Shown: positions 13,372 through 21,305, counted from the stretch's first letter. The stretch is 22,745 nt of DNA from an archaeon (GCA_021107835.1 JAIOSD010000004.1:1-22745), one strand, 5' to 3'. Numbers and translations: made by a program. The notes: generated by a model not told the origin, from the sequence alone.

Positions 13372-14346
13372 ATGAAAAGAGGAATGATATTAATCTTTGT
13401 ATTGTTATTTAGCCTATTAGCAATAAATTCTGTTAAAGCAGATGGTAGTTGTGTTTTAAATGCAGAACTAGTAAATCAAGATCCATATCCTGCGATACCT
13501 GGAGATTATGTAGAGGTTTTATTCCAAATAAGTGGAATAAGTAGTGGTTGCGAAAATGGCGCCGCTATTGATTTGGTTTTAGAATATCCATTTTTTTTAG
13601 ATAACAGCGAAAGCAGTACAAGGACAATTAAATCAAGTACTTATGCTGGAGAAGGATATAACTCTAACTGGAATACAATATATAAAATTAGGGTAGATGA
13701 AAATGCATTAGAAGGAGATTATGAAGTAGAACTAAGATATAAGGAAGGGGCCTCTTTAAGTTGGGGGGAATATTCCTTTGAAAAATTCATAATAAATGTA
13801 GAAGATGCCCAAACAGATTTTGAAATTCACATAGAAGAACATAAAATAAAAGATAGACTCCTTGTTTTTGAGATTTTGAATACAGGAAATCAAGATATAG
13901 AAGCACTAACAGTAGAAATACAAAAACAAGAAAATATTGTTGTGAAGGGTTCCAATAGGAATATCGTTGGAGATTTAGATTCAAATGAATATACTACTGC
14001 AGACTTTGAAGCAATTCCACAAGAAGGAGAAATAAAACTCATACTATATTATACAGATTCTATAAATGAAAGAAGGATGTTAGAAAAAACAGTTATTTAT
14101 GATCCATCTTATTTTGAAGACTCTTTAGAAAACACAAAACCAAGCCAGATTGGAACCTATGTAACAATTCTAATTCTTATAGCAGCTACAGTATACTTTT
14201 TCTACAGAAGGCGTAAGAAAAAGAAATCAAAAAAGAAAGAGCAGTTTAAGCTTTCATTCTTAAAAAAGCGCTCGCCCGGATTTGAACCGGGGATACGAGG
14301 GTTGCAACCTCGCGCCTTAACCAAACTTGGCCACGAACGCAGATAA
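13372..14346 (+). CDS. COG1361-like anchored surface protein; frame runs antisense through tRNA-Cys
   Basis: Residues 1-23 are a signal peptide ending VKA-D. Two beta-sandwich regions follow (about 24-143 and 148-245; the second has FEILNTGNQDIEALTV, like the first surface protein). A single membrane span (about 260-277) and a Lys/Arg-rich cytoplasmic end come next. It probably serves the adjacent MacB-type transporter. The odd part is the end: the frame continues past residue 297 through the complement of the whole tRNA-Cys gene (RSPGFEPG is the usual antisense-tRNA artefact) and stops at 14344-14346. A shift in the A-rich region would stop earlier: -1 at the A-AAA-AAG at 14229-14235 gives TAA at 14247-14249, and +1 gives TAA at 14260-14262. 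The functional end is probably near 14250, so the last 27-33 codons are doubtful. Confidence 0.75.
   Translation: MKRGMILIFVLLFSLLAINSVKADGSCVLNAELVNQDPYPAIPGDYVEVLFQISGISSGCENGAAIDLVLEYPFFLDNSESSTRTIKSSTYAGEGYNSNWNTIYKIRVDENALEGDYEVELRYKEGASLSWGEYSFEKFIINVEDAQTDFEIHIEEHKIKDRLLVFEILNTGNQDIEALTVEIQKQENIVVKGSNRNIVGDLDSNEYTTADFEAIPQEGEIKLILYYTDSINERRMLEKTVIYDPSYFEDSLENTKPSQIGTYVTILILIAATVYFFYRRRKKKKSKKKEQFKLSFLKKRSPGFEPGIRGLQPRALTKLGHERR
14267..14340 (-). tRNA. tRNA-Cys (GCA)
   Basis: This 74-nt cloverleaf has acceptor GCGUUCG/CGAGCGC, D-arm GCC...GGC, anticodon stem CGAGG/CCUCG with loop UUGCAAC (anticodon GCA), and T-arm CCCGG-UUCAAAU-CCGGG. Discriminator U73 is the expected tRNA-Cys identity base. 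CCA is not encoded. A run of five Ts follows the 3' end on the minus strand (14262-14266) and should terminate transcription. The gene is wholly overlapped, on the other strand, by the end of the surface protein frame. Confidence 0.96.
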
Positions 14347-14363
14347 AATATTGAATTCTTTAC

Positions 14364-14376
14364 ACTTATAAAAATA
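14364..14376 (-). promoter_or_regulatory. TATA-like box for tRNA-Cys
   Basis: On the minus strand the sequence tatttttataag is centred about 30 nt before the 5' end of tRNA-Cys, suggesting its own promoter in the 47-nt gap after tRNA-Arg. Confidence 0.5.
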
Positions 14377-14387
14377 TCGAAAATGAG

Positions 14388-14504
14388 CGGGCGCGAAGGG
14401 ACTTTCACAAACCTTTACGTTCAAACGCTTCTTAAGGGTTTGTTTTGAACCCTCGACCCCTAGCTTAGAAGGCTAGTGCTCTATCCAAGCTGAGCTACGC
14501 GCCC
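14388..14504 (-). tRNA. tRNA-Arg (UCU) with a 42-nt intron in the T-loop
   Basis: Acceptor GGGCGCG pairs with CGCGCCC; discriminator is G. The D-arm is GCUC...GAGC. The anticodon stem is CUAGC/GCUAG with loop CUUCUAA, anticodon UCU (plus-strand 14467-14469). The T-stem GAGGG/CCCUU is separated by 49 nt where 7 are expected. Removing 14402-14443 restores the loop UUCAAAU and a 75-nt tRNA. The anticodon loop carries no intron. CCA is not encoded. A TATA-like box at 14531-14542 lies upstream, and tRNA-Cys follows in the same direction. Confidence 0.93.
14402..14443 (-). other. tRNA intron at position 59/60 with perfect bulge-helix-bulge
   Basis: The precursor folds as the T-stem GAGGG/CCCUU, a three-base bulge AGU on the 3' side, a four-pair central helix UUCA/UGAA, a three-base bulge AAA on the 5' side, and a six-pair helix CAAACC/GGUUUG closing the intron loop. 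This is the hBHBh' substrate of archaeal tRNA splicing endonuclease. Cutting after the second base of each bulge gives exactly UUCAAA + U, the standard T-loop. Confidence 0.92.
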
Positions 14505-14530
14505 ATAATAAATTAAGAGCATTTACCACA

Positions 14531-14542
14531 TTTATAAATTTA
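14531..14542 (-). promoter_or_regulatory. TATA-like box for tRNA-Arg
   Basis: The A/T-rich stretch tttataaattta lies 27-38 nt upstream of the tRNA-Arg 5' end on the minus strand, at archaeal TATA distance. Confidence 0.5.
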
Positions 14543-14555
14543 ACTACTTAAGAAA

Positions 14556-14570
14556 GTTTTATAAAATAAA
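14556..14570 (+). promoter_or_regulatory. TATA-like box for the ABC-2 operon
   Basis: The stretch agttttataaaataa is 18-32 nt before the ATG at 14588, with no Shine-Dalgarno, fitting a leaderless two-gene transcript divergent from the tRNAs. Confidence 0.5.
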
Positions 14571-14587
14571 TTCACAAATATATACAT

Positions 14588-15517
14588 ATGGAACCTGTTC
14601 TAGAGATAAAAAAAGTATCTCTTTCAATAAAACATAAGGAAATTTTAGATTCTATTAATTTAACAATAAATAAAAATGAAATAGTTGGTTTGATTGGCCC
14701 TTCTGGTTCTGGGAAATCAATGTTAATGAAATCAATAATGGACATTTTCAAACCAACGGAAGGAATTGTTTTAATAAATGGAAAAAAACTATCAAAAAAA
14801 GAGATAGGATATGCAACCCAAGAAAATAGTATTTATGAAAATCTAACAATACAAGAAAACTTAAGTTATTTTGGGAGACTATTTGGATTAAAAAAATCAG
14901 AGATAAAAAAGAAATCAAAAGAAATACTGCCTCTTTTAGAATTAGAAGCCAACAAAAACAGACTAGTAAAACACTTATCTGGGGGGATGAAAAGTAGAGT
15001 AAACATTGCTTGCTCATTAATACATAATCCATCTATATTATTAATGGATGAACCAATAAGTGGGTTAGACCCAATGTTAAGAAAAAATATACTTTCTTTA
15101 GTAGGCAAAATAAGAAATCAAGGAACAACAATATTAATTACCTCCCATTTTATTAGTGAGATAGAACCATTTTGTGATAAAATTGGGATTTTAAGCAAAG
15201 GAAAATTATTAGATTATGGTTCTGTTAAAGAGCTAAAATATAAATATTCAAAGTATTATAATGTTTTAATAACAGCTAATACAAATGAATACCAAGCAAT
15301 ATATGATCTTCTAGGGAAAAAAATAAAAATATCAAACGCAGTAATTAAAAATAACAAATTAATACTTCAAATCCCAAAAACAAACACAATAAATCAATAT
15401 CTTTTGTTTATTCCAAGCGCATTGGGTTCGCTAGGAGAAAGAATATCTAATATCAGCATTACAGAAGCAACACTAGAGGGGGTATTTAGTTCTTTATTCA
15501 AAAATGGGGATGGATAA
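14588..15517 (+). CDS. ABC-2 type transporter ATPase (CcmA-like)
   Basis: This 309-residue ATPase has Walker A GPSGSGKSM (37-45; the usual Thr/Ser after KS is Met), Q-loop Gln78, signature LSGGM (130-134), Walker B ILLMDEP (150-156) with the GLDP D-loop, and H-loop His187. The C-terminal 90 residues (after KGKLLDYGS) form the extension typical of COG1131 drug, lipid or polysaccharide export ATPases. It overlaps the permease gene by 14 bases, so the two form a coupled operon. Substrate unknown. Confidence 0.92.
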   Translation: MEPVLEIKKVSLSIKHKEILDSINLTINKNEIVGLIGPSGSGKSMLMKSIMDIFKPTEGIVLINGKKLSKKEIGYATQENSIYENLTIQENLSYFGRLFGLKKSEIKKKSKEILPLLELEANKNRLVKHLSGGMKSRVNIACSLIHNPSILLMDEPISGLDPMLRKNILSLVGKIRNQGTTILITSHFISEIEPFCDKIGILSKGKLLDYGSVKELKYKYSKYYNVLITANTNEYQAIYDLLGKKIKISNAVIKNNKLILQIPKTNTINQYLLFIPSALGSLGERISNISITEATLEGVFSSLFKNGDG

Positions 15518-17111
15518 AATTAGACATATTTTAATTAAGAATTTCAAACAGATATTAAGGACCAAGGTGTCTTCTTTAATAATTCTTATTGGACCAATAC
15601 TTATCATTTTACTAGCTGGATTTGCTTTTAATTCTAGTGGGCTTCAAGGAATTTCAGTAGGGATGAATGGAGATATGGAGGATAGATTAAACAAAGAAAT
15701 AAGAGATGATTTACAAAACGAAGGACTAGGAATAAAAACCTATTCAAATATCAAAGCATGCACAGAATCAGTAAAATCTGGAGAAAATCATGTTTGTTTA
15801 TTCATAACCGAAAAACACCCCCCATCAGATTTAACATTTATAGATGATAGGTATGATCATAATGTTAGTATTTCTGCAGATTATTCTAAAACAAGAATTA
15901 TTTGGACTGTTTTAAATAAAGTGAATACAATAATAGAATTCAAATCAAAAGAAATAACATATACCCTTTTTGATGACTTATCTGGAAAAATAACTTACGC
16001 TATAAATGAATTAGAAAACAAAGAAGACCAAATAGATCAAGCAATAAGAACTGCAGAAAATGTAGCAGAACAACTAGAAGATGCAGAGGGCAGGGTAGGT
16101 ATCTTAGTAGAACAAACAAACAATGCGATTACAGAATTAAATAGCTTAGAAATCCAATTACTATCTACAGTTTCAGAAATAGAATCAATCTCTGGACAAA
16201 CCCCACAAACACAAAATATGATATCCACAATATCCACGGGGGTTGGATCCATCAAAATTTCTTTAACAAATATAAATGAAAACTTAAATGGGATGGGCGG
16301 AATTCATTCACAAATAACATATGCAAAAACGAATACAGAAAATTTAGTAAACCAATTAAAAAATATTCGATCCACTCTGTCAAAAATATCCAATGATTTT
16401 GAAGATTTTAAAGGGGTTGTTGCAAAAGATTTAATGGAACCTATACAGCCAGAATATTCTTCTGTTTCCGGAGAAAAAGCAAACGCAGAAGGGGGATTAG
16501 AATATTTTGATTATATCCTTCCAGGATTGATTTTAATTGTAATAATGTTTTCCTCAATTTTATTGGGATCAACAAATACAATAGGAGAAAAAAAGAATAG
16601 GGCCTATATTAGAAACATATTATCTCCTACTTCGACAGGAACATTCTTATTTGGAAGTTATCTAACTGCTTTGATAATTCTTTCAATACAAATACTAGTT
16701 TTATTAATTATAGCAAAATTCATCTTTTTCTCTCCATTGGATTTACAAGGAATAACCGTGCCACTTGCCTTATTATTATCTTCCTCTTTATTTATTCTTA
16801 TTGGAACAGTAATAGGACACATTTTTAAGTCAGAGGATACAACAATAATAGCGTCAGTATCCATAGGGATTCTTCTTCTTATTACATCTAGCATGATAAT
16901 GTCAGTAGAAACAATTCCTTATTTCCTTGGAAGCATTGTAAGTTTAACTCCTTTCGTTTTATTAGAAGATATTTTAAGAAAACTAATGATATTCCAATTA
17001 CCATTAACAAGCATTTTTATAGAGGCAATATTAATCATTGGTTATATTGTATCTTTCACAATAATTGCAGTTATCTCCCAAAATAAAACAAAATATAAAG
17101 AAACATTCTAA
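15504..17111 (+). CDS. ABC-2 type permease with large coiled-coil extracytoplasmic domain
   Basis: This 535-residue permease starts with a cytoplasmic helix and span one (about 24-42). A long extracytoplasmic region follows (about 45-330) with heptad-like stretches rich in E, N, T, Q and L from about 170 to 310 (for example EQLEDAEGRVGILVEQTNNA). Five or six further spans make up the ABC2_membrane_3-like core (about 338-357, 379-402, 413-434, 447-467 and 505-526). A coiled coil between span one and the core recalls YhgE/Pip-type and MmpL-associated exporters. ATG 15504 is used here; ATG 15510 is equally possible. Probably exports a lipid, peptide or polymer together with the preceding ATPase. 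Confidence 0.85.
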   Translation: MGMDKIRHILIKNFKQILRTKVSSLIILIGPILIILLAGFAFNSSGLQGISVGMNGDMEDRLNKEIRDDLQNEGLGIKTYSNIKACTESVKSGENHVCLFITEKHPPSDLTFIDDRYDHNVSISADYSKTRIIWTVLNKVNTIIEFKSKEITYTLFDDLSGKITYAINELENKEDQIDQAIRTAENVAEQLEDAEGRVGILVEQTNNAITELNSLEIQLLSTVSEIESISGQTPQTQNMISTISTGVGSIKISLTNINENLNGMGGIHSQITYAKTNTENLVNQLKNIRSTLSKISNDFEDFKGVVAKDLMEPIQPEYSSVSGEKANAEGGLEYFDYILPGLILIVIMFSSILLGSTNTIGEKKNRAYIRNILSPTSTGTFLFGSYLTALIILSIQILVLLIIAKFIFFSPLDLQGITVPLALLLSSSLFILIGTVIGHIFKSEDTTIIASVSIGILLLITSSMIMSVETIPYFLGSIVSLTPFVLLEDILRKLMIFQLPLTSIFIEAILIIGYIVSFTIIAVISQNKTKYKETF

Positions 17112-17116
17112 ACCAA

Positions 17117-17129
17117 AAATATTTAAAAG
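17117..17129 (+). promoter_or_regulatory. TATA-like box for leuS
   Basis: The element aaatatttaaaag is centred about 28 nt before the ATG at 17151, without a Shine-Dalgarno, fitting a leaderless leuS mRNA. Confidence 0.5.
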
Positions 17130-17150
17130 AATACCACCGATTAAACTATT

Positions 17151-19745
17151 ATGCCCAACTTCAAACAAATAGAATCAAAATGGCAAAAAGCTTGGGAAAA
17201 AAGTAAAATATTCCAAGTTAAAGATAGTTCTAAAAAAAAGAAATTTTATGTTCTAGAAATGTATCCCTATCCATCGAATTTTGGATTACATATGGGCCAC
17301 GCTTTCAACTATACGCTAGGAGATATACAAGCAAGATTCAAACGAATGAATAACTATAATGTTCTCTACCCCATGGGATTTGATTCTTTTGGTTTGCCAG
17401 CAGAGAACGCAGCAATAAAAGCTAAATCGCACCCAAAAAAATTCACAGAAAAAGCAATTAAAAACTATATCAAACAAATGAAAGAATTAGGATTATCTTA
17501 TGATTGGTCAAGAATAATAGAAACGCACAAACCAGAATACTACAAATGGGATCAATGGATTTTCTTACAAATGCTAAAAAAAGGATTAGCTTACAAAAAA
17601 GAAGCCCCAGTTAATTGGTGTCCAAAGTGTAAAACAGTATTAGCCAACGAACAAGTACATAATGGCAAATGTTGGAGGCATGAAAACACTAAAGTAGAAG
17701 TTAAAAATCTAAATCAATGGTTCTTAAAAATTACAGATTATGCTGATGAACTTTATGAGGGAATAAAGAAGTTAGATAATTGGCCAGAACTAGTTAAAAA
17801 ACTCCAAACCAACTGGATCAATAAGAGTTATGGGACAGAAATAATTTTCAAGATAAATAATAAATCTTGGAAAATATTCACAACAAGACCAGATACTCTA
17901 TACAGTGTTACCTTTATGGTTATTTCAGCACAACACCCAAAATTAATGAGCATAGTTACTGAAAAACAAAAAAAAGAAGTGGAAAAGTTTGTAAAAAAAT
18001 TAAGCTCAGTCTCAGAAGAAGATTTAGATAAATTAGAAAAAGAAGGAGTTTTCACTGGCTCTTATGCAATCCATCCACTAACAAAAAAGAAAGTTCCAGT
18101 TTACACGGGAAACTTTGTTTTGGCTTCTTATGGTTCTGGAATGGTAATGGCAGATGCTCACGATCAAAGAGATTTAGAGTTCGCACACAAACACAAAATT
18201 CCACTTATTGCAGTACTCAAACCAAAAGATGGGGAAGCCGAAGATCCAAATAAGACTAAAAAAGCATTTACAGGCCACGGGATTTTGATAAATAGTGGTA
18301 AATTCAACGGATTAACTTCAGAAAAAGCTAAAGAAGAAATAACAAAACACTTAACAAAATTAAAACTTGGAAAAAACACAATAAATTTTAGACTAAAAGA
18401 TTGGTTAATTTCAAGACAAAGGTTCTGGGGAACTCCAATACCAATAATCTACTGCGATAAATGCGGAACTTTACCAGTTCCAGAAAAAGATTTACCAGTA
18501 AAACTACCAGACACTATAAAACTTACAAAAACAGAAAGTGCCCTAGAAAATTATAAACCCTTTGTAGAAACAAAATGTCCAAAATGTAAAGGAAAGGCAA
18601 AAAGAGAAACAGATACAATGGACACTTTTGCAAACTCTTCCTGGTATTATTTAAGATACACGGATCCAAAGAATTCCAAAGAAATTTTCAACAAAACCAA
18701 AGCAAACTACTGGAACCCAATAGATCTTTACATTGGTGGAAAAGAACACGCCTGTATGCATTTAATCTACATTAGATTTTACACAAAATTCCTAAGAGAT
18801 CTAAAACTACTAAATTTCAACGAACCCGCCAAAAAAATGTTCAACCAAGGTATGTTACAGGGTCCAGACGGACAAAAGATGTCCAAATCTAAAGGGAATA
18901 TTATCCTTCCAGAAACAGTTTCTAAAAAATATGGTATTGATACTGCAAGATTATTTTTAGTTTCAATTGCAAACCCCGACAAAGATATTAATTGGTCTAA
19001 GGATGGGGTAGAAGGGAGTTTAAGATTTATTAATAGAATATTTAATAAAAAGTTCAAAATTGGAAAATCTAGTAAAAAAACCCAACACAAAGTAAATTCA
19101 ACAATAAAACAAGTTACAAAATACATTGAAGAATTAAAATATAATCTGGCTGTAATAAAAATAAGAGAGCTGTTTGATTCTTTTGAAGATGAAATATCAA
19201 AAAAAGATTTGGAAGCTTCAATAAAACTATTGTCTCCATTCTGTCCTCACATTGCAGAAGAGCTTTGGGAAAAAATTGGAAACAAAAAATTTATTTCAAT
19301 AGAATCTTGGCCAAAATATGACTCTAAAAAAATAAACCCAGAAATAGATACACTAGATGAACTTATATCAAACACAATAAAGGATGTAAATAATATAAAA
19401 AATCTAGTTAAAACAAAACCAAAGAAAGTTACAATTTCAGTTTCAGAAGCTTGGAAATATTCAATAATTAAAAAAATAAAAAAAGAAATGGAAAAAGATT
19501 ATGACATTTCTAGAATAATTAAAGCAGTAATAGATAAAACTCACACAAAAGAAATATCTAAACTAGTTCCGATGTTCGTAAAAAATCCAAAAAAACTTCC
19601 TGAAATTGTGTTAACTCAAGAAAAAGAACTAAAAGCACTAAAAGAAAACATTTCTAAGTTTGAAAAAGAGTTTAAATTAAAAATAGAAATTAAAAAAGAA
19701 GATCCAAAAGCTTCTCCAGGAAAACCTTCTATTTTATTTGAATAA
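17151..19745 (+). CDS. leuS: Leucyl-tRNA synthetase, bacterial-type core with archaeal-like C-terminal tail
   Basis: This 864-residue class I synthetase charges tRNA-Leu. It has HMGH (47-50), GLPAENAAIK (81-90), WCPKC (156-160), the CP1 editing domain with TTRPDT (244-249) and AHD Asp338, a second Cys pair set (435/438 and 476/479) and KMSKS (576-580). The CP1 position and phrases such as NLNQWFLKITDYADEL are bacterial-type. Archaeal LeuRS are arranged differently. In the editing domain YGSGMVMADAHDQRD is one residue shorter than the common bacterial YGTGAVMAVPAHD. After the anticodon-binding helices, the tail (KPKKVTISVSEAWKYSI, and the end SPGKPSILFE) looks like archaeal LeuRS tails, not the short bacterial C-terminal domain. 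The last 17 codons recur at 21309-21362. Confidence 0.95.
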   Translation: MPNFKQIESKWQKAWEKSKIFQVKDSSKKKKFYVLEMYPYPSNFGLHMGHAFNYTLGDIQARFKRMNNYNVLYPMGFDSFGLPAENAAIKAKSHPKKFTEKAIKNYIKQMKELGLSYDWSRIIETHKPEYYKWDQWIFLQMLKKGLAYKKEAPVNWCPKCKTVLANEQVHNGKCWRHENTKVEVKNLNQWFLKITDYADELYEGIKKLDNWPELVKKLQTNWINKSYGTEIIFKINNKSWKIFTTRPDTLYSVTFMVISAQHPKLMSIVTEKQKKEVEKFVKKLSSVSEEDLDKLEKEGVFTGSYAIHPLTKKKVPVYTGNFVLASYGSGMVMADAHDQRDLEFAHKHKIPLIAVLKPKDGEAEDPNKTKKAFTGHGILINSGKFNGLTSEKAKEEITKHLTKLKLGKNTINFRLKDWLISRQRFWGTPIPIIYCDKCGTLPVPEKDLPVKLPDTIKLTKTESALENYKPFVETKCPKCKGKAKRETDTMDTFANSSWYYLRYTDPKNSKEIFNKTKANYWNPIDLYIGGKEHACMHLIYIRFYTKFLRDLKLLNFNEPAKKMFNQGMLQGPDGQKMSKSKGNIILPETVSKKYGIDTARLFLVSIANPDKDINWSKDGVEGSLRFINRIFNKKFKIGKSSKKTQHKVNSTIKQVTKYIEELKYNLAVIKIRELFDSFEDEISKKDLEASIKLLSPFCPHIAEELWEKIGNKKFISIESWPKYDSKKINPEIDTLDELISNTIKDVNNIKNLVKTKPKKVTISVSEAWKYSIIKKIKKEMEKDYDISRIIKAVIDKTHTKEISKLVPMFVKNPKKLPEIVLTQEKELKALKENISKFEKEFKLKIEIKKEDPKASPGKPSILFE

Positions 19746-19747
19746 AA
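19692..19747 (+). repeat. Copy A of the leuS 3'-end duplication
   Basis: This copy begins at six As and covers the last 17 codons of leuS, its stop and two further As. It matches 21309-21364 at 52 of 56 positions. It is part of the intact gene. Confidence 0.9.
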
Positions 19748-19750
19748 AAA

Positions 19751-19760
19751 CTTATAAATT
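19751..19760 (+). promoter_or_regulatory. TATA-like box for the glycoside hydrolase gene
   Basis: The element cttataaatt follows the leuS stop and is about 20-29 nt before the ATG at 19780. It gives the inserted-looking gene its own leaderless promoter. Confidence 0.5.
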
Positions 19761-19779
19761 AAGTTAAATAAATTAATCC

Positions 19780-21294
19780 ATGAAGAAATACTTACTTCTC
19801 AGTTTAATGATAATTTTAATAATCACAACTTCAGGATGTTTAAGGGCAAAAGAGAGATATATTAACCAAACAACAATAACCCACCTAGTTTGTGAAGGAT
19901 CTAATTGTATAGAAGAAGAAGGCGAAGGATTAGATCAATGTTCAAGTAATTTAGATTGTTTTACTCCTTCTCATTTTGAATGCATAAACTCTTCCTGTGT
20001 ATTAGTAGAAGGGGAAGGGACAGATAAGTGTACTACAAATGCTAGCTGTACTTTTACAAGGGAAGTTAGTGGTGGGGGTAGTAGCTCAAGTAAAGACAAC
20101 CCCCCCCAGGCAGATCCAGAACCACCAATAACAGAATTTGCTTTAAACGCACCAGTTTCTTCAGCAGAAGCGATGACTTTTACTTTAGAGATATTTCAAG
20201 ATCTTAATGTAAATAGAATAAGGATGTGGGAAAATTGGATGTACCGAGAACCAGAAATAAACAATGAAAATTGGGGGCCTTTGGATGAGAGAATAAACTT
20301 TTTCCATTCAGAAAACATAAAAATAATACTTACATTAAAACCAGTTGGTATAACTTCTTCGGGAGATCCAGTTTGGTATTGTAATACCTCCATGATAAAT
20401 GAGAACTCCTGTGTATTTCTACCAGAATATGAACAAGATTTCAAAGATTATCTGGATAATATCACAACAAGATATGCGGGAAAAATAGATAAAATTCAAT
20501 TTGCTAATGAATGGGGTTCAGATTATCATTTTATAGGAACCGCTGAAGATTATGTAAAATATAATAATTGGTTATATGACATTACAAAACAAAACTCTCC
20601 AAGTACAATCGTTTCCTTAGGACCTATAACGAGGGCAGTTCCTAATTACGTAGCAATTTGCAAGTTAAGTATTATGGGTTCAGGAGATGTATATTTTGAA
20701 AATGGAACACTCTTTACACCAGAACAAATAGCAGAAAGTTGTTTAAATCCTACTGATAGAATGTTACAAAGCTATCAAAAAGTAAAATATGTATTTGAAA
20801 ATGCAGATTATGATATGGTTGATGTTCACTTATATGATAACCCTGAATATTGGGATGAATATTTAGAAGCCACAAATTATTTATTAGATGGGGCAGGCAA
20901 ATCAGGGGCCCCAATAATTGTAACAGAATTTGGAGGTCCAACCCAAGAAGATTTAAGGTATGATGCTACAAATGAAACTTTCCAAGCAGAAGAATTGGTT
21001 AGGTATATGAATAAAATAATAGAATTGCAAATATCAGAAGCATATTTCCATACACTAATACAGAGTAATCAAATTTGGATAGCTCATCCATTAAGTGGAT
21101 TAATGAAAATTCTAGAAGATGAAACAATAGTAGAAAAACCAACTTATGATGTCTTCAAAAGCTATACGATACCAACAACAAGTCCAGAAAAACCAATAAA
21201 CATAAAATCAATAATAATTTATATAATCCTTGGTACAATTATTTTAATAGTTTATTTTATGAGTTCAAATTTCAAGAAAAAAATTAAAAAGTAA
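19780..21294 (+). CDS. Lipoprotein glycoside hydrolase, clan GH-A TIM barrel (GH5-like)
   Basis: This 504-residue protein has a lipoprotein signal (TTSGC, Cys20) and two tandem Cys modules (about 36-60 and 66-90) sharing GEG-x-D-x-C and spaced Cys. A Ser/Gly/Pro linker (97-117) leads to a TIM-barrel catalytic domain (about 118-450). FANEWG carries the clan GH-A Asn-Glu pair (Asn243, acid/base Glu244) and IVTEFGG the nucleophile Glu383. VDVHLYDNP (347-355) fits the strand that places a conserved His/Tyr. A final membrane span (about 475-494) with a KKKIKK end gives a second anchor. It probably cleaves beta-linked glycans at the cell surface; the exact family (GH5, GH39 or another GH-A) and substrate are not decidable by eye. 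It is flanked by the two copies of the leuS end, suggesting insertion. Confidence 0.8.
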   Translation: MKKYLLLSLMIILIITTSGCLRAKERYINQTTITHLVCEGSNCIEEEGEGLDQCSSNLDCFTPSHFECINSSCVLVEGEGTDKCTTNASCTFTREVSGGGSSSSKDNPPQADPEPPITEFALNAPVSSAEAMTFTLEIFQDLNVNRIRMWENWMYREPEINNENWGPLDERINFFHSENIKIILTLKPVGITSSGDPVWYCNTSMINENSCVFLPEYEQDFKDYLDNITTRYAGKIDKIQFANEWGSDYHFIGTAEDYVKYNNWLYDITKQNSPSTIVSLGPITRAVPNYVAICKLSIMGSGDVYFENGTLFTPEQIAESCLNPTDRMLQSYQKVKYVFENADYDMVDVHLYDNPEYWDEYLEATNYLLDGAGKSGAPIIVTEFGGPTQEDLRYDATNETFQAEELVRYMNKIIELQISEAYFHTLIQSNQIWIAHPLSGLMKILEDETIVEKPTYDVFKSYTIPTTSPEKPINIKSIIIYIILGTIILIVYFMSSNFKKKIKK

Positions 21295-21305
21295 CAGCTA
21301 AAGAC

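Noticed and set aside
14202..14408. Minus-strand open frame spanning the tRNA-Cys gene and part of tRNA-Arg
   Set aside because: It contains the tRNA itself in translation and has no independent coding signal.
14388..14504. Split or permuted tRNA as an explanation for the interrupted T-arm
   Set aside because: The 5' and 3' parts are in normal order and close together, and the intervening sequence forms a perfect intron bulge-helix-bulge, so an intron is sufficient.
19746..21305. Insertion sequence or transposon between the two leuS tails
   Set aside because: No transposase or integrase frame and no terminal inverted repeats; only the leuS-end duplication is visible.
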